A DNA stretch of 64,000 bases from JAAZBA01 sp964461815 (GTDB lineage Bacteria; Bacillota; Clostridia; Oscillospirales; QAMX01). Below, one piece after another: positions 44,794-54,295 of this stretch. Every line of letters starts with the position of its first letter. Position 1 is the stretch's first letter. The notes beneath the pieces are model-generated. The model did no database searches and was not told the origin of the DNA. It saw only the letters and a program-made list of their open reading frames with translations. The position numbers and the translations under genes are program-made. The stretch lies in contig CAYWVF010000003.1 of the NCBI GenBank assembly GCA_964461815.1, forward strand, positions 1-64,000. The letters run 5' to 3'.

Positions 44794-44869
44794 GGGCCTA
44801 TAGCTCAGCTGGGAGAGCGTTCGGTTCGCATCCGAGAGGTCGAGGGTTCGAATCCCTTTAGGTCCACCA
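44794..44869 (+). tRNA. tRNA-Ala, anticodon CGC
   Basis: A complete 76-nucleotide cloverleaf. Acceptor stem GGGCCTA/TAGGTCC includes the alanine identity pair G3-U70. The D arm is GCTC/GAGC. The anticodon stem TTCGG/CCGAG encloses loop TTCGCAT with anticodon CGC at 44827-44829, reading GCG. The T arm has GGTTCGAATCC. CCA is encoded. It has its own promoter and terminator. Confidence 0.96.
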
Positions 44870-44921
44870 TAACGTGTATTGGACGAACATGCCGTTAGGT
44901 GTGAACTTTGATACAAACATT

Positions 44922-44959
44922 AAACCGCTATCTTAGTTGAAATCTAAGATAGCGGTTTT
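44922..44959 (+). terminator. Terminator of the tRNA-Ala transcript
   Basis: A 15-bp stem AAACCGCTATCTTAG / CTAAGATAGCGGTTT with a 7-base loop and TTTT. It lies 52 bases after the CCA end. The following 155 bases up to the AraC gene hold nothing recognisable. Confidence 0.85.
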
Positions 44960-45115
44960 GTCATTCTCTTTAGGCATGAAGATAAATAGCGGATTCTACC
45001 GTGGTTAGGAAAAATAGCGAGCTTGATGTAAGCTGAAAAGACAATTGTACATGGGTAGCCGAGTGAGAGTAAACTGTCAAATCACGGAAACTATATAAAA
45101 TGCAGTGCTTTGACG

Positions 45116-45913
45116 CTAAATTTCGTAATTGTTATTCAAGTCGGCAAGGTGCTTTCGTGGAGTGACCTTCATATGCCGCTTAAAGGCATAGCTGAAATAG
45201 CTTTGCGAAGAAAATCCGCAGGCATAGGCGATCTCGGCAAGAGTCATATCTGTGGTTTGCATAAGAAAGATCGATTTTTCTATTCTTCTTTCCTCTATAT
45301 ATACGTGTAGAGTTTTGCCTGTGGCCTCTTTGAAGCAGTTGTGAAAATGTATTGGACTTGAATGAACTGCATATGCAACATTTTCAAGTGTAAGCTTGTC
45401 GGTCAAATGGTCGGATATGTATCCGATCGCAGTGTTGATGCGTTCATTGGAAAACCGGCTTCTATTTTCAAGCTTTCCGATGTCGGATTCTCTAATGAGC
45501 ATATGCAGAAGCCGCAATACATAGCTGTAGGTCATATATTTGTCGTATTCACAGCTTGAATTATGATATTTTATTATTTGTTTAAACAGTCGAACGTATT
45601 CTTCACTGTTGTTGAGCTTGACAAAATCGGGAAGCTTCAGCGCCGCCTCGTTAGACTCAGAGTCATAAATACTTATATGGATATAGTAACATTTTAAATG
45701 AGATTTTGTGTGTCGTATTTGACCGGGCTTGGCGCAAATCATAATGTTCGGTGTTATACGTTCACTCTCGTCATCGACATAAGATATTCCGCCGTTCTCG
45801 ATTGGAAGATCAAATTCGAACATTCGTGTTTTTCTTTCGTCTGATATTTTAGTATTAGGACGGAAGATTTGTGAATTAAAAATCCCGGTACCTTCTATCT
45901 CGAATGCCTTCAT
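45116..45913 (-). CDS. AraC family transcriptional regulator
   Basis: A 265-residue regulator with an N-terminal cupin-like sensor domain (about 1-150) and a C-terminal double helix-turn-helix (about 165-262): INTAIGYISDHLTDKLTLE, HFHNCFKEATGKTLHVYI and the conserved second HTH AEIAYACGFSSQSYFSYAFKRH. It is divergent from the GH16 gene and probably activates that operon in response to a sugar. The operon promoter has a -10 but a poor -35, which fits activator dependence. No ribosome site is strong near the ATG at 45913. Confidence 0.9.
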   Translation of the reverse strand: MKAFEIEGTGIFNSQIFRPNTKISDERKTRMFEFDLPIENGGISYVDDESERITPNIMICAKPGQIRHTKSHLKCYYIHISIYDSESNEAALKLPDFVKLNNSEEYVRLFKQIIKYHNSSCEYDKYMTYSYVLRLLHMLIRESDIGKLENRSRFSNERINTAIGYISDHLTDKLTLENVAYAVHSSPIHFHNCFKEATGKTLHVYIEERRIEKSIFLMQTTDMTLAEIAYACGFSSQSYFSYAFKRHMKVTPRKHLADLNNNYEI

Positions 45914-46219
45914 ATTATCACCACAGTAAGAAATCTAATAATTTGACTAATATTCTTGTATAAATACCATAGTTAATATAATAAAATAAAAACACGCAAA
46001 AGTCAATAAGAAGTGACTGAAAATACAAAATTTCAATGCTTTGGGAAGAATTATACCGAAAAAATAAATAGGTGTCAAGAAATCGAAAATAAGTCTCGAC
46101 TTCGAAAAACTTGAAAAGAAGCATATGTTCATCGAGAACGGTTGACTGAGATTTTAGAATATTACGATAACCGATTTACCGATGCTTGATTATAATAATT
46201 TTTATAAGGAGATTTGATT
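45914..46219. other. 306-base divergent control region of the sugar cluster
   Basis: AT-rich spacer between the AraC and GH16 genes. TATAAT lies at 46192-46197 without a good -35. TTGACT at 46143-46148 has only CGATAA at the right distance. A short direct repeat ACCGAT...ACCGAT (46171-46184) sits just upstream and might be part of an AraC-type site. Confidence 0.4.
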
Positions 46220-47041
46220 ATGAAACGTTTTGAAATTGAAAATCACGAACCAAGCTTTTTGCCTGATGGCGAGTGGAAGCTCACGTGGGCAGACGAATTT
46301 GATGGTACCGAGCTTGATACCTCTAAATGGGACTTCCGTCTTAACTTTTGGGGAAAACCCTTTGATGCCTATACCGACAAGGGCGTCGTTCTCGATGGTA
46401 ACAGTCATGTCGAGCTTCACCGCGTAGAGCGTAACGGCTGCTATGTCTCACCTCAACTTCAGACAGGTTCGAATTCCTTTGATATTCCAAAAATCAAAAG
46501 TGACAAGCCTGACGAAGGGGATGATATATGGCCGCTTGGCGTACTGGAAGAGCCGAAGTTTGTCCACCGTTACGGATATTATGAATGCTGTTGTAAGTTC
46601 CAAAAAGAGCCTGAAATTATGTGGAGTGCTTTTTGGATGCAGTCACCCACGATAGGCGCAAGATTTGAACCTGAATGGTGCGGAATTGAGGCAGATATAA
46701 TGGAGTGCTTTAATACAGGCAAGGCGACCACAGGAAACATTATGGGTGGATACGGAAAGCACGTCAGAGAAGAGGGACGTGTCTATTACGACCTTGAAGA
46801 GACAGAAGACGGTTGGCATTACTTCGGAATGAATTGGCAGCCCGACGGCTACGATTTCTATTGCGATGGAAAGCTTATTTCCCACGCCGATAAAAACGTT
46901 TCCCATGTTCCGCAGTTCATACTTCTCACCACCGAGGTCAAGGGCTACAGACATTCCAAGCCGGCTGTGATTGACGGCGAATTCAAGGACGATGCATTTA
47001 TCGTGGACTTTGTCCGTGTATTCGACAAGATCGACGGTTGA
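46220..47041 (+). CDS. Glycoside hydrolase family 16 protein
   Basis: A 273-residue GH16 beta-glucanase/galactanase-type enzyme. It has the typical N-terminal WADEFDGTELDTSKWDF and the catalytic ExDxxE as EADIME, with Glu157 the likely nucleophile, Asp159 and Glu162 the acid/base. GH16 enzymes cleave beta-1,3 or 1,4 links in glucans, agar, carrageenan or related polymers. No signal peptide is visible, so it works inside the cell on imported oligosaccharides, which is uncommon. AAGGAG precedes the ATG at 46220. It heads the operon that runs to at least the SDR gene. Confidence 0.85.
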   Translation: MKRFEIENHEPSFLPDGEWKLTWADEFDGTELDTSKWDFRLNFWGKPFDAYTDKGVVLDGNSHVELHRVERNGCYVSPQLQTGSNSFDIPKIKSDKPDEGDDIWPLGVLEEPKFVHRYGYYECCCKFQKEPEIMWSAFWMQSPTIGARFEPEWCGIEADIMECFNTGKATTGNIMGGYGKHVREEGRVYYDLEETEDGWHYFGMNWQPDGYDFYCDGKLISHADKNVSHVPQFILLTTEVKGYRHSKPAVIDGEFKDDAFIVDFVRVFDKIDG

Positions 47042-47068
47042 CTTAAAACTCAAATTAGGAGATAGCTT

Positions 47069-47743
47069 ATGAAGGTCACATATATCGGTCAAGCAGGTCT
47101 GATTTTCGAAAAAAACGGATTTAAAATAATGATAGACCCATACCTTTCCGACAGTGTTGAAAAGATAAATCCGAAAAGCTTTCGTAGAGTACCTGTCGAT
47201 GAGAGTATTTTCAAAATAAAACCCGATGTAATGATCTTTACACACAATCACTTCGATCATTATGATCCTGAAACTGTCAAGCACTTTATCGATGAAAACA
47301 GCGGTATTACCGTTCTGTCACCTAAGTCGGTTTGGAATGATGTAAAAAAATTTGCGGGAAACAACAACTATGTTTTGTTTAACCGTCATACTCATTGGAC
47401 ACAAGACGGTATAGAGTTTACTGCGGTCAAGGCCGAGCACAGTGACATAACGCCTGTCGGTGTTATAATCGACGACAGCAAAAGAAAATATTATGTCACC
47501 GGTGACACTCTTTATAACGAGGAGATATTCGATGACATTCCAAACGATATTTATGCTTTGTTCTTACCTGTAAACGGTGTCGGAAATAATATGAATATGA
47601 CCGATGCCGCACGTTTTGCAAAGCGTGTTGCTCCGAAAAAATGCATTCCTTTGCACATCGGTATGTTTGATGAAATAACCGCCGACGGCTTCAAGTGTGA
47701 AAACAAGGTGGTTCCGAGCATTTATAAGGAGATCGATTTATGA
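47069..47743 (+). CDS. Metallo-beta-lactamase fold hydrolase, UlaG-like
   Basis: A 224-residue MBL-fold protein with the metal motif THNHFDHYD near residue 58, a second-site Asp in YVTGDTLY and His in CIPLHIGMF. It resembles the UlaG group, which opens lactones such as ascorbate 6-phosphate. Its stop overlaps the next ATG (ATGA), so it is coupled with an enolase-superfamily dehydratase that would act on the resulting sugar acid. That pathway order is inferred. Confidence 0.8.
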   Translation: MKVTYIGQAGLIFEKNGFKIMIDPYLSDSVEKINPKSFRRVPVDESIFKIKPDVMIFTHNHFDHYDPETVKHFIDENSGITVLSPKSVWNDVKKFAGNNNYVLFNRHTHWTQDGIEFTAVKAEHSDITPVGVIIDDSKRKYYVTGDTLYNEEIFDDIPNDIYALFLPVNGVGNNMNMTDAARFAKRVAPKKCIPLHIGMFDEITADGFKCENKVVPSIYKEIDL

Positions 47744-48900
47744 AGGTAACAGACGTTAAAACATTTACTGTGGATTGCTTCCGTACAAATTGGGTATTCA
47801 TAAAGGTCTATACGGATTGCGGTATCGACGGAGTAGGCGAGGCAACGCTTGAGTATAAGGAAAAGGCACTTATCGGAGCTGTTGAGCATATAAAGGACTA
47901 TCTTGTCGGGAAAAACCCACTGGATATCGAAAAGCATTTTCATGACATATACCGTGATGCCTATTGGCGTGGAGGTGCAGTGCTTATGAGTGCGCTTTCA
48001 GCAGTTGAAATGGCTCTGTGGGATATTTTAGGTAAGCACCTCAATGTTCCCGTTTACCGACTTTTGGGTGGAAAGGTAAACGAAAAGGTAAGGATTTATG
48101 TAAACGGTTGGTTTGCCGGCGCAAAAACGCCTGAGGAGTTCGGAGAAAAGGCAAAAATAGCGGTACAGCGTGGTATAACAGCAATGAAGTGGGATCCGTT
48201 TGGAAAAGCCTATCTCGAAATATCAAATAACGATCTTGATACCGCACTAAAATGTGTAGCAGCGGTGCGTGATGCCGTTGGCGATAAGGTTGATCTTTTG
48301 ATAGAGGGACACGGCCGCTTCAATGTGCCTACAGGTATTAAGATAGCAAAAGAGCTCGAACAATTCAAGCCTATGTTTTTCGAAGAACCCACACCGCCAG
48401 ACAATTTAGAGGCTTTAAAGGCTGTGCGTGACAAATCGCCGGTTGCTATTTCGGCAGGCGAGAGGCTTTATACACTCAAATCCTATAAAGACCTCTTCGA
48501 GATGCGTGCGGCAGATTATATCCAACCGGATATTTCTCACGCAGGTGGCATTATGGAGCTTAAGAAAATCGCCGCAGTGGCTGAGGCTTACTATATACCA
48601 TTTGCTCCGCATAATCCGTCAGGACCTGTTGCTAATGCAGCAACGCTTCAGCTTGCCGCCTGCTGTCCTAATTTCTCTATACTTGAAATTATGTATAGTG
48701 ACGTCGAATGGAGAAAAGATGTGACTGACGAGTGCCTTGAATATAACGATGGCTATATCTCTATCCCCGATAAGCCGGGACTTGGTATTGAGATCAACGA
48801 AGAGGAATGCTTAAAGCATCCGTATGTGATGCATACTCTTCGTCACTACACAGGAGCTTTGACTGACATAAGACCCACTCGCACGGAATTTTATTTTTAA
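47740..48900 (+). CDS. Enolase-superfamily sugar-acid dehydratase, galactonate-dehydratase-like
   Basis: A 386-residue mandelate racemase/muconate lactonizing type enzyme. Metal-binding and catalytic segments visible are LIEGHGRFN, FEEPTPPDN and SAGERL, then QPDISHAGGI and APHNPSGPVA. In E. coli galactonate dehydratase the first ligand is Asp in DFHGR; here it is Glu in EGHGR, so the sugar acid may differ. It should convert an aldonic acid to a 2-keto-3-deoxy acid. No kinase or aldolase for that product is in the cluster. It overlaps the MBL gene and is followed by the SDR after 12 bases. Confidence 0.83.
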   Translation: MKVTDVKTFTVDCFRTNWVFIKVYTDCGIDGVGEATLEYKEKALIGAVEHIKDYLVGKNPLDIEKHFHDIYRDAYWRGGAVLMSALSAVEMALWDILGKHLNVPVYRLLGGKVNEKVRIYVNGWFAGAKTPEEFGEKAKIAVQRGITAMKWDPFGKAYLEISNNDLDTALKCVAAVRDAVGDKVDLLIEGHGRFNVPTGIKIAKELEQFKPMFFEEPTPPDNLEALKAVRDKSPVAISAGERLYTLKSYKDLFEMRAADYIQPDISHAGGIMELKKIAAVAEAYYIPFAPHNPSGPVANAATLQLAACCPNFSILEIMYSDVEWRKDVTDECLEYNDGYISIPDKPGLGIEINEEECLKHPYVMHTLRHYTGALTDIRPTRTEFYF

Positions 48901-48912
48901 GGGTGTTTTGTA

Positions 48913-49726
48913 ATGAATAAAGCAGTATTTATAACCGGTGCTCATAATAATACGGGTTACGGAATAGCCGAGCTTTTTGCAAAGCAAGGCTGGGATGTTT
49001 TTGTAACGAGTCGTCGGAAAGAGGATGCCGAAAAGGCAGCGGAAAATTTATGTAAAGCATATGGTGTATTTACTAAAGGCTACGAGTGCAATATCCGCAA
49101 TGAGCAGCAGATAATCGATATTTTTAATGACATCGACACAACCGGAAGAACGGTCGAAACTGTGGTCTTGAATGCCGCAAATATGGGATTCGATCCTAAA
49201 GCTCCTGCCACAGGACAGGATTTTTGGACGGTTCCCGTAAGTGATTTCCAAGAGGTGTTCGAAACTAACCTTGTTTGGAATTTTATGATAATCCGACAGG
49301 CAGCGATACGTATGCGTGAAAGACATAAAGGCTCAATCGTTTTTTTTAAGCTCCAATACGGCTTATCGTGCAATACCTAACCGTGCGGCATATTCCGCCT
49401 CCAAGGGAGGAATAATCGCTCTCGCAAAAGCACTTGCGGTCGATTTGGGACAGTACGGTATACGCTGTAATGTTGTTTTGCCGGGTACTATCAAGACCGA
49501 GCGTTGGGTATCTATGGGAAATAAACAGATAGTTAATGGATCGCTCACACCGATAGGTGATATTTCCGATTTCGAGGATATTGCAAACGCCTGTTGGTTC
49601 TTCGGTACTGATATGTCAAAGAACGTAACAGGAACCGAGCTTATCGTTGATGGCGGCATGTCATGTCAGCTTTATCCGTCTCTCTTGAGCGGGCTTAAGA
49701 AAAAGCAACTTGAAAATTCGTTATAA
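48913..49726 (+). pseudogene. SDR-family dehydrogenase broken by a frameshift in a T run
   Basis: A short-chain dehydrogenase of about 271 residues in two frames. Part one (48913-49380) carries the cofactor motif TGAHNNTGYG and the NAA segment LNAANMG. Part two (to 49726) carries the catalytic SSNTAYRAIPNRAAYSASKGG (Tyr and Lys of YxxxK) and the C-terminal VTGTELIVDGGM. The break is at T8 (49340-49347): with seven Ts the protein would read SIVFLSSNTAY without interruption. This could be a real mutation, slippage-based switching or a sequencing error. The gene closes the GH16-MBL-dehydratase operon and may oxidise or reduce the same sugar. Confidence 0.85.
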
Positions 49727-49877
49727 ACATAAGTAAAAAGCCTTCGGACATTGATAATATCGTGCTTAATGATATTGAAGCTGCTTTCGAGGGAAAATCG
49801 ATATGGATAAGTATTCATATTTGACGATTGTTACATCACATCAATATGAACGTATATACTCAATATATTAAATATAC

Positions 49878-49930
49878 AAAAAGGGAGATCGTGTGAGTTT
49901 TTCTAACGCGATATCCCTTTTTATCTTTCT
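49878..49930. terminator. Intrinsic terminator after the SDR gene
   Basis: AAAAAGGGAGATCG pairs with CGATATCCCTTTTT (one mismatch) around a 17-base loop and is followed by ATCTTTCTTT. On the minus strand it also ends the AraC remnant. Confidence 0.7.
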
Positions 49931-50120
49931 TTAAATGCAAGTCGATATTGCATCGGTGTCATTCCCGTATGTTTTGTCCGTTTATCAAGATATCTCCCTC
50001 GCCACTTTTACAATAAAGGATCTCACTGTACTCGTGAAGGTGCAGCTCTACCCACCAATTCTTATGAAAATAACTGCGAAAGTCAAGCGTACCATTAAAA
50101 TTTTCATTATGATATTTCAT
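49921..50120 (-). pseudogene. AraC-family regulator remnant with an internal deletion
   Basis: Read on the minus strand, an ATG at 50120 with AGGTTAGGTG upstream opens a cupin-like N-terminus: SYFHKNWWVELHLHEYSEI, then LYCKSGEGDILING. In another frame the very end of an AraC protein follows directly: HTGMTPMQYRLAFKER, then TAA at 49921. About 200 residues between the sensor and the last helix are missing. So this is a second AraC gene reduced to its two ends. It faces away from the GH5-like gene, which it probably once controlled. Confidence 0.75.
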
Positions 50121-50234
50121 ATGCATCACCTAACCTTTTGGAATAACTTTATCATGTTTTAGCTTTTTTTGCAAACGTGTATCGGTTATAACTGTTGTAT
50201 AAGTAATTAATAATTTGGAAATGGAGGATCTTAT

Positions 50235-51326
50235 ATGAGATGGAGTAAAGAAAAGGCGTGGGAATGGTACAATAGTCGCCCGTGGCTTAGAGGCTGTAAT
50301 TATATGAGTGCAGACTGCGCTAACCGTATTGATCAGTGGCAGGAGCTTGGATTCGAGGAACGCTTCAAGACTACGGAAGAAGAACTGAAGCTTATGCAGG
50401 AAACAGGCTTCAATACAGTCCGTCTGATCATCGAGTATGTAGTTTGGAAAGAAGAACACGACGGATTTATGGAACGGTTTGATCGTTATTTGTCACTTTG
50501 CGCTAAGTACGGCATATCTTGTATGATTGTTCTTGCGAATGATTGTATGCCATCAAAAACAGAGCTTTGGAAGATGCCGTATATTGGCGAGCAGCAGTAT
50601 GATTGGGGATATCACGGAGGGAAAAAGCACTCTCAGCACGGAGCTCATTCTGAACCGGCGTCTCATTTTTATCTGGATGACGAGGAGTCTCGAGAAGATT
50701 ATTTTAGGATGGTCAAAAAGATCGTTACAAAATATAAGAATGATGAACGCATGTGCATCTGGGACATTTATAACGAACCGGGAAACAGTCGCAGAGAAGA
50801 TATTACGCTGCCTAATCTGAAAAAGCTGTTTGAAATTGTACGTGATATCGATCCGTCACAGCTGTTGACAGCAGGCGTATTTAGAATAGGTGGAGGCACA
50901 TTAAATGAATTAGAACCGTATGCACTTGATAATTCCGATATCATATCCTATCACTGTTACTATGATTATAACATACATATCAAAATCATCAAACGCCTGA
51001 AAAAGGAAGGCCGTCCGATACTGAATACAGAATGGCTCGGGAGATGTCTGCATAACGATGTATTCTCGCTTTTCCCGCTCTTCTATCTTGAAAAGATCGG
51101 CTGTTACAATTGGGGCTTTGTTGCAGGAAAATATCAGACCTATGAGCCGTGGGAAGGACTCTGGCAGAGATATTATGACGGTAATGATCGAGATTTAGAC
51201 TTTACAAAATGGTTTCACGATTTATACCGTCCCAATCATCGTCCCTATGACCCAAAGAAGATAGAATTGATCAAGGAATTCTGCGATCTTGCCGATAAGG
51301 AATTTTTAAACGACAATGGACAATAA
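50235..51326 (+). CDS. Clan GH-A glycoside hydrolase, GH5-like
   Basis: A 363-residue TIM-barrel hydrolase. Likely acid/base Glu181 is in YNEPGN and the nucleophile Glu266 in NTEWLGR, the arrangement of GH5 and related clan GH-A families. Other marks are ETGFNTVRLI at the N-terminus and SYHCYYDYN after strand 6. No signal peptide, so cytoplasmic. GGAGG lies before the ATG. It overlaps the epimerase gene by 11 bases. Subfamily and substrate (mannoside, glucoside, xyloside) cannot be assigned by eye. It has no clear promoter; the region upstream holds the AraC remnant. Confidence 0.8.
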   Translation: MRWSKEKAWEWYNSRPWLRGCNYMSADCANRIDQWQELGFEERFKTTEEELKLMQETGFNTVRLIIEYVVWKEEHDGFMERFDRYLSLCAKYGISCMIVLANDCMPSKTELWKMPYIGEQQYDWGYHGGKKHSQHGAHSEPASHFYLDDEESREDYFRMVKKIVTKYKNDERMCIWDIYNEPGNSRREDITLPNLKKLFEIVRDIDPSQLLTAGVFRIGGGTLNELEPYALDNSDIISYHCYYDYNIHIKIIKRLKKEGRPILNTEWLGRCLHNDVFSLFPLFYLEKIGCYNWGFVAGKYQTYEPWEGLWQRYYDGNDRDLDFTKWFHDLYRPNHRPYDPKKIELIKEFCDLADKEFLNDNGQ

Positions 51327-52242
51327 AATATCGATTCGTTGCGGATATTGGTCTGCGGTCATAGACACTGAGCACGGAGCAAACTGTGTAAGTCTGCAAA
51401 ATGAAAAATACAACGCAAAGCTACTGAGAGAACCTCCCATAGATCGTGAGCTCGATAATCTGTATCTTTACGGTATGCCGATCCTTTTTCCTGTCAACAG
51501 AATTGAAAACGGAAGGTTTGAATTTGAGGGAAGGAAATACGTATTCCCTATAAACGAGCCTGCGACAAATTGTCATTTGCATGGTGAATTGCACAGAACA
51601 GCATTTGAGCTGATATACAAAACCGATAGTAAAATAAGATGTCGCTACTCAGCAACAAAAAGCGAGCCGTATCTTTCGTTTCCTCATGAATTTGAGCTCG
51701 TTATGGAATACGAATTGAAAGATGATGGATTATATTACACCGTAACTGTTATGAATTTATCGGAGCACAATATGCCACTGTTCCTCGGCTTTCACACTAC
51801 ATTCAATACCTTATTTACGGCACACAGTAAGCCGGAAAATATGATGGTATTTGCCGATGTTTTCGAGAAATATGAGCGTTATATGGAGTTAAACTATCTT
51901 CCTACGGGAGCAAAGATACCTTTCGATGCAACATCGATTGCATTGTCTGATGGCACATACAAGCCGTTCGATGGTAAAACAAGCAGGCATTACCGCGGTC
52001 AAGGGATAATGTCGATCACCGATATCGGCAAAAGATTACGTGTGGTTTATGAAAATGACGAAAAATACGGATTTCGTCTTATCTATAATGGAGGCAGTGA
52101 TGGATATATTTGTCTTGAACCGCAGACATGCCTTGCCAACTGTCAAAATTCTCCGTTCTCAAGAAAAGAAGCTGGCTTCGATTTCTTAGAAGTAGGAGAG
52201 CGTAAGACCTACCGTTCAAGGATTCTTTTAACGGAAATATGA
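51316..52242 (+). CDS. Aldose 1-epimerase family protein
   Basis: A 308-residue galactose-mutarotase-fold protein, which interconverts alpha and beta anomers of free or terminal sugars. Family positions are His in NCHLHGELH, His in LGFHTTF and the catalytic Glu in LEPQTCLANCQNSP. It begins inside the end of the GH5-like gene and so is translationally coupled to it. It would act on the sugar released by that hydrolase. The next gene (DUF5107) begins 30 bases later. Confidence 0.85.
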   Translation: MDNKISIRCGYWSAVIDTEHGANCVSLQNEKYNAKLLREPPIDRELDNLYLYGMPILFPVNRIENGRFEFEGRKYVFPINEPATNCHLHGELHRTAFELIYKTDSKIRCRYSATKSEPYLSFPHEFELVMEYELKDDGLYYTVTVMNLSEHNMPLFLGFHTTFNTLFTAHSKPENMMVFADVFEKYERYMELNYLPTGAKIPFDATSIALSDGTYKPFDGKTSRHYRGQGIMSITDIGKRLRVVYENDEKYGFRLIYNGGSDGYICLEPQTCLANCQNSPFSRKEAGFDFLEVGERKTYRSRILLTEI

Positions 52243-52272
52243 CTATTACAACACGTGCATGGAGATGTATCA

Positions 52273-53846
52273 ATGAAAAAAGTAAGTATTGAAAAAAGAA
52301 GCAAACTATCCCGACCTACGTTCCGAAAGCGGCACACGATTTGCCGATGTTCTTTGAAAACAAGCCTTATCAGGGCGCATCGGGAAGAATTTATCCCATT
52401 CCTTACTCCGATGGGATCACTGATATAAAAACCGATATAGAGTACGATGTTTTTACCATTGAAAACGAATATGTTAAAACGCAAGTCGTTCCGGCGCTTG
52501 GCGGAAAGATACTGCGAGGATTAGACAAAATAGGCAACTACGACTTTATCTATTATAATGAGGTAGTAAAGCCGGCACTTGTTGGAATCGCAGGCCCTTG
52601 GATATCGGGTGGGATCGAATTCAACTGGCCACAGCATCATCGTCCAACCACCTTTATGCCTCTTGAAGCTGTGATCGAGGAGTATGCTGACGGAAGCAAG
52701 ACTGTTTGGACAGGTGAAGTAGAACCAATGAACCGTATGAAGGGTATGGCAGGAATTACCGTGGATGCAGGCAGAAGCTATATCAAAGCAAAGGTCAGGG
52801 TGTATAATCGTACATCACTCCCTCAGCTCTTTATGTGGTGGGCAAATCTTGCGGTTCCGGTCAATAATGACTATCGCACCGTTTTTCCTCCTGACTGTGA
52901 ATGGGTAAATGACCATGATCGTCGTGCTGTTTTGGAGTGGTCTATTGCCAAGGGTACATATAAGACCGCACGTTCCTATAATTTCGGCGAGGGTACAGAC
53001 CTTTCACACTACGATGCCGTAAAGGTTCCTTCTTCTTACCTGATCTCACAAGGTCAGTCGGATATGGATTATGTTGCCGGCTATGACACAGGGCTCAACA
53101 AAGGAGTTGCAACCGTAGCAAATCATTATATCGCTCCCGGTAAAAAGATGTGGCACTGGGGTACCGGCGATTTCGGTGATATGTGGTGTTCAAACCTCAC
53201 CGATAAAAACGGACCTTACATCGAATTGATGACAGGTGTTTATACCGATAATCAGCCTGACTTCACATGGATAGCGCCTTACGAGACAAAGGAATTTGAG
53301 CAGTATTGGTATCCTATTCATGATATCGGAGAGCCGAAAAATGCTTCCATCGATGCGGCAATGAATATGGAGCTGAGAGGTAATGATCTGTTTATCGGCT
53401 TCAATGTGACAGGTACGTTTAAGGACTCTGTGATCAAGGTCGCAGAGGGCGAGAATATCATTTTTACAGAAACGGCAGATCTCGATCTGACTACGTCTTA
53501 CATAAAGACTTTGAAGCTTGGCGACACAGATTTTTCAAAGCTTACCGTTTCTCTTACCTCATGTGACGGCAAGGAGCTGATCTCCCATACGCCTTACAAA
53601 AGAGGACAAAAAACACCGATTGACGTCCGTGAGCCCGTGAAACGGCCCTCCGAGATCGAAACCGTGGAGGAGCTTTACATCAACGGCTACTATTTGGAGC
53701 AATATAAGCAACACAACTACCGCCCTGGAAATTACTATTTGGAGGGTATTCGCAGAGATAAGGGCGACATATGTTGCAATACGTCTATGGGTCGTCTTTG
53801 CCTGAAAAATGCGTGGATTACTGCAACGTTGCTATCAAGCGCTTGA
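52273..53846 (+). pseudogene. DUF5107-TPR protein, N-terminal part (broken gene)
   Basis: The original gene ran from an ATG at 52273 to about 55219 and encoded a DUF5107 domain followed by TPR-like repeats, nearly 1000 residues. This segment carries the DUF5107 domain: GPWISGGIEFNWPQHHRPT, LPQLFMWWANLAVPVN and GPYIELMTGVYTDNQPDFTW. Two frameshifts are visible. One is in the A6 run at 52292-52297: A7 would join MKKVSIE to KKQTIPTYVPKAAHDLP. The second is in the A5 run at 53805-53809: A6 would give LCLKKCVDYCNVAIKRL. DUF5107 proteins accompany sugar clusters in gut bacteria and may bind or modify glycans; activity is unproven. Confidence 0.85.
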
Positions 53847-54295
53847 CCTGCCGTAATCAGCACCCAACTGACACAGAAGCATTCTATCTCAAAGGAGTAG
53901 CACTGACCTACCTTGGCCGTGACAAAGAAGCATATGATACACTTTACCGTGCAGCATGGAATTACAATCATCGTTCGGCGGCAATGTTTGAGCTGGCATG
54001 CCTTGATTGTAAGAAAGGAGACTACAAAGCTGCCCTTGAAAAAATCGATGAATCGATCGGATTGAATAAAGGACACACCAAGGCACAGAATCTTAAAGCG
54101 GCAATATTGCGCCATTTGGGTTTTAATGGTGCAAGATCATATGCAGAGAAGAATGTACAGGATGATCGTCTTGACCTGTTTGCGAAGGTCGAGTATTCCC
54201 ATTATATAGACAACTCTTCGGATATCGAACAGTTCAGGCTCAAAGCAGAAAATATGATCGATGTTGCTATTGATTACATGAAAGCCGGTCTTTGA
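53771..54295 (+). pseudogene. DUF5107-TPR protein, middle part (broken gene)
   Basis: Continuation of the 52273 gene in the shifted frame. It encodes TPR-like helices (TEAFYLKGVALTYLGRDKEA, AAMFELACLDCKKGDYKAAL, KAQNLKAAILRHLG). It ends at TGA 54293-54295, where GLWGDALYVLEIADDTYP would continue if the codon were TGG, so this is a nonsense change. There is no ribosome site at 53771, so it is not an independent gene. Confidence 0.8.

Noticed and set aside
44794..44869. tRNA-Ala as integration site for a mobile island covering 45-55 kb
   Set aside because: No integrase gene and no repeat of the tRNA 3' end was found downstream.
49935..50162. 75-codon plus-strand ORF
   Set aside because: It is the antisense shadow of the AraC remnant on the minus strand.
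50169..50184. Possible CcpA cre site upstream of the GH5-like gene
   Set aside because: TGCAAACGTGTATC differs from the cre consensus at three or more key positions.
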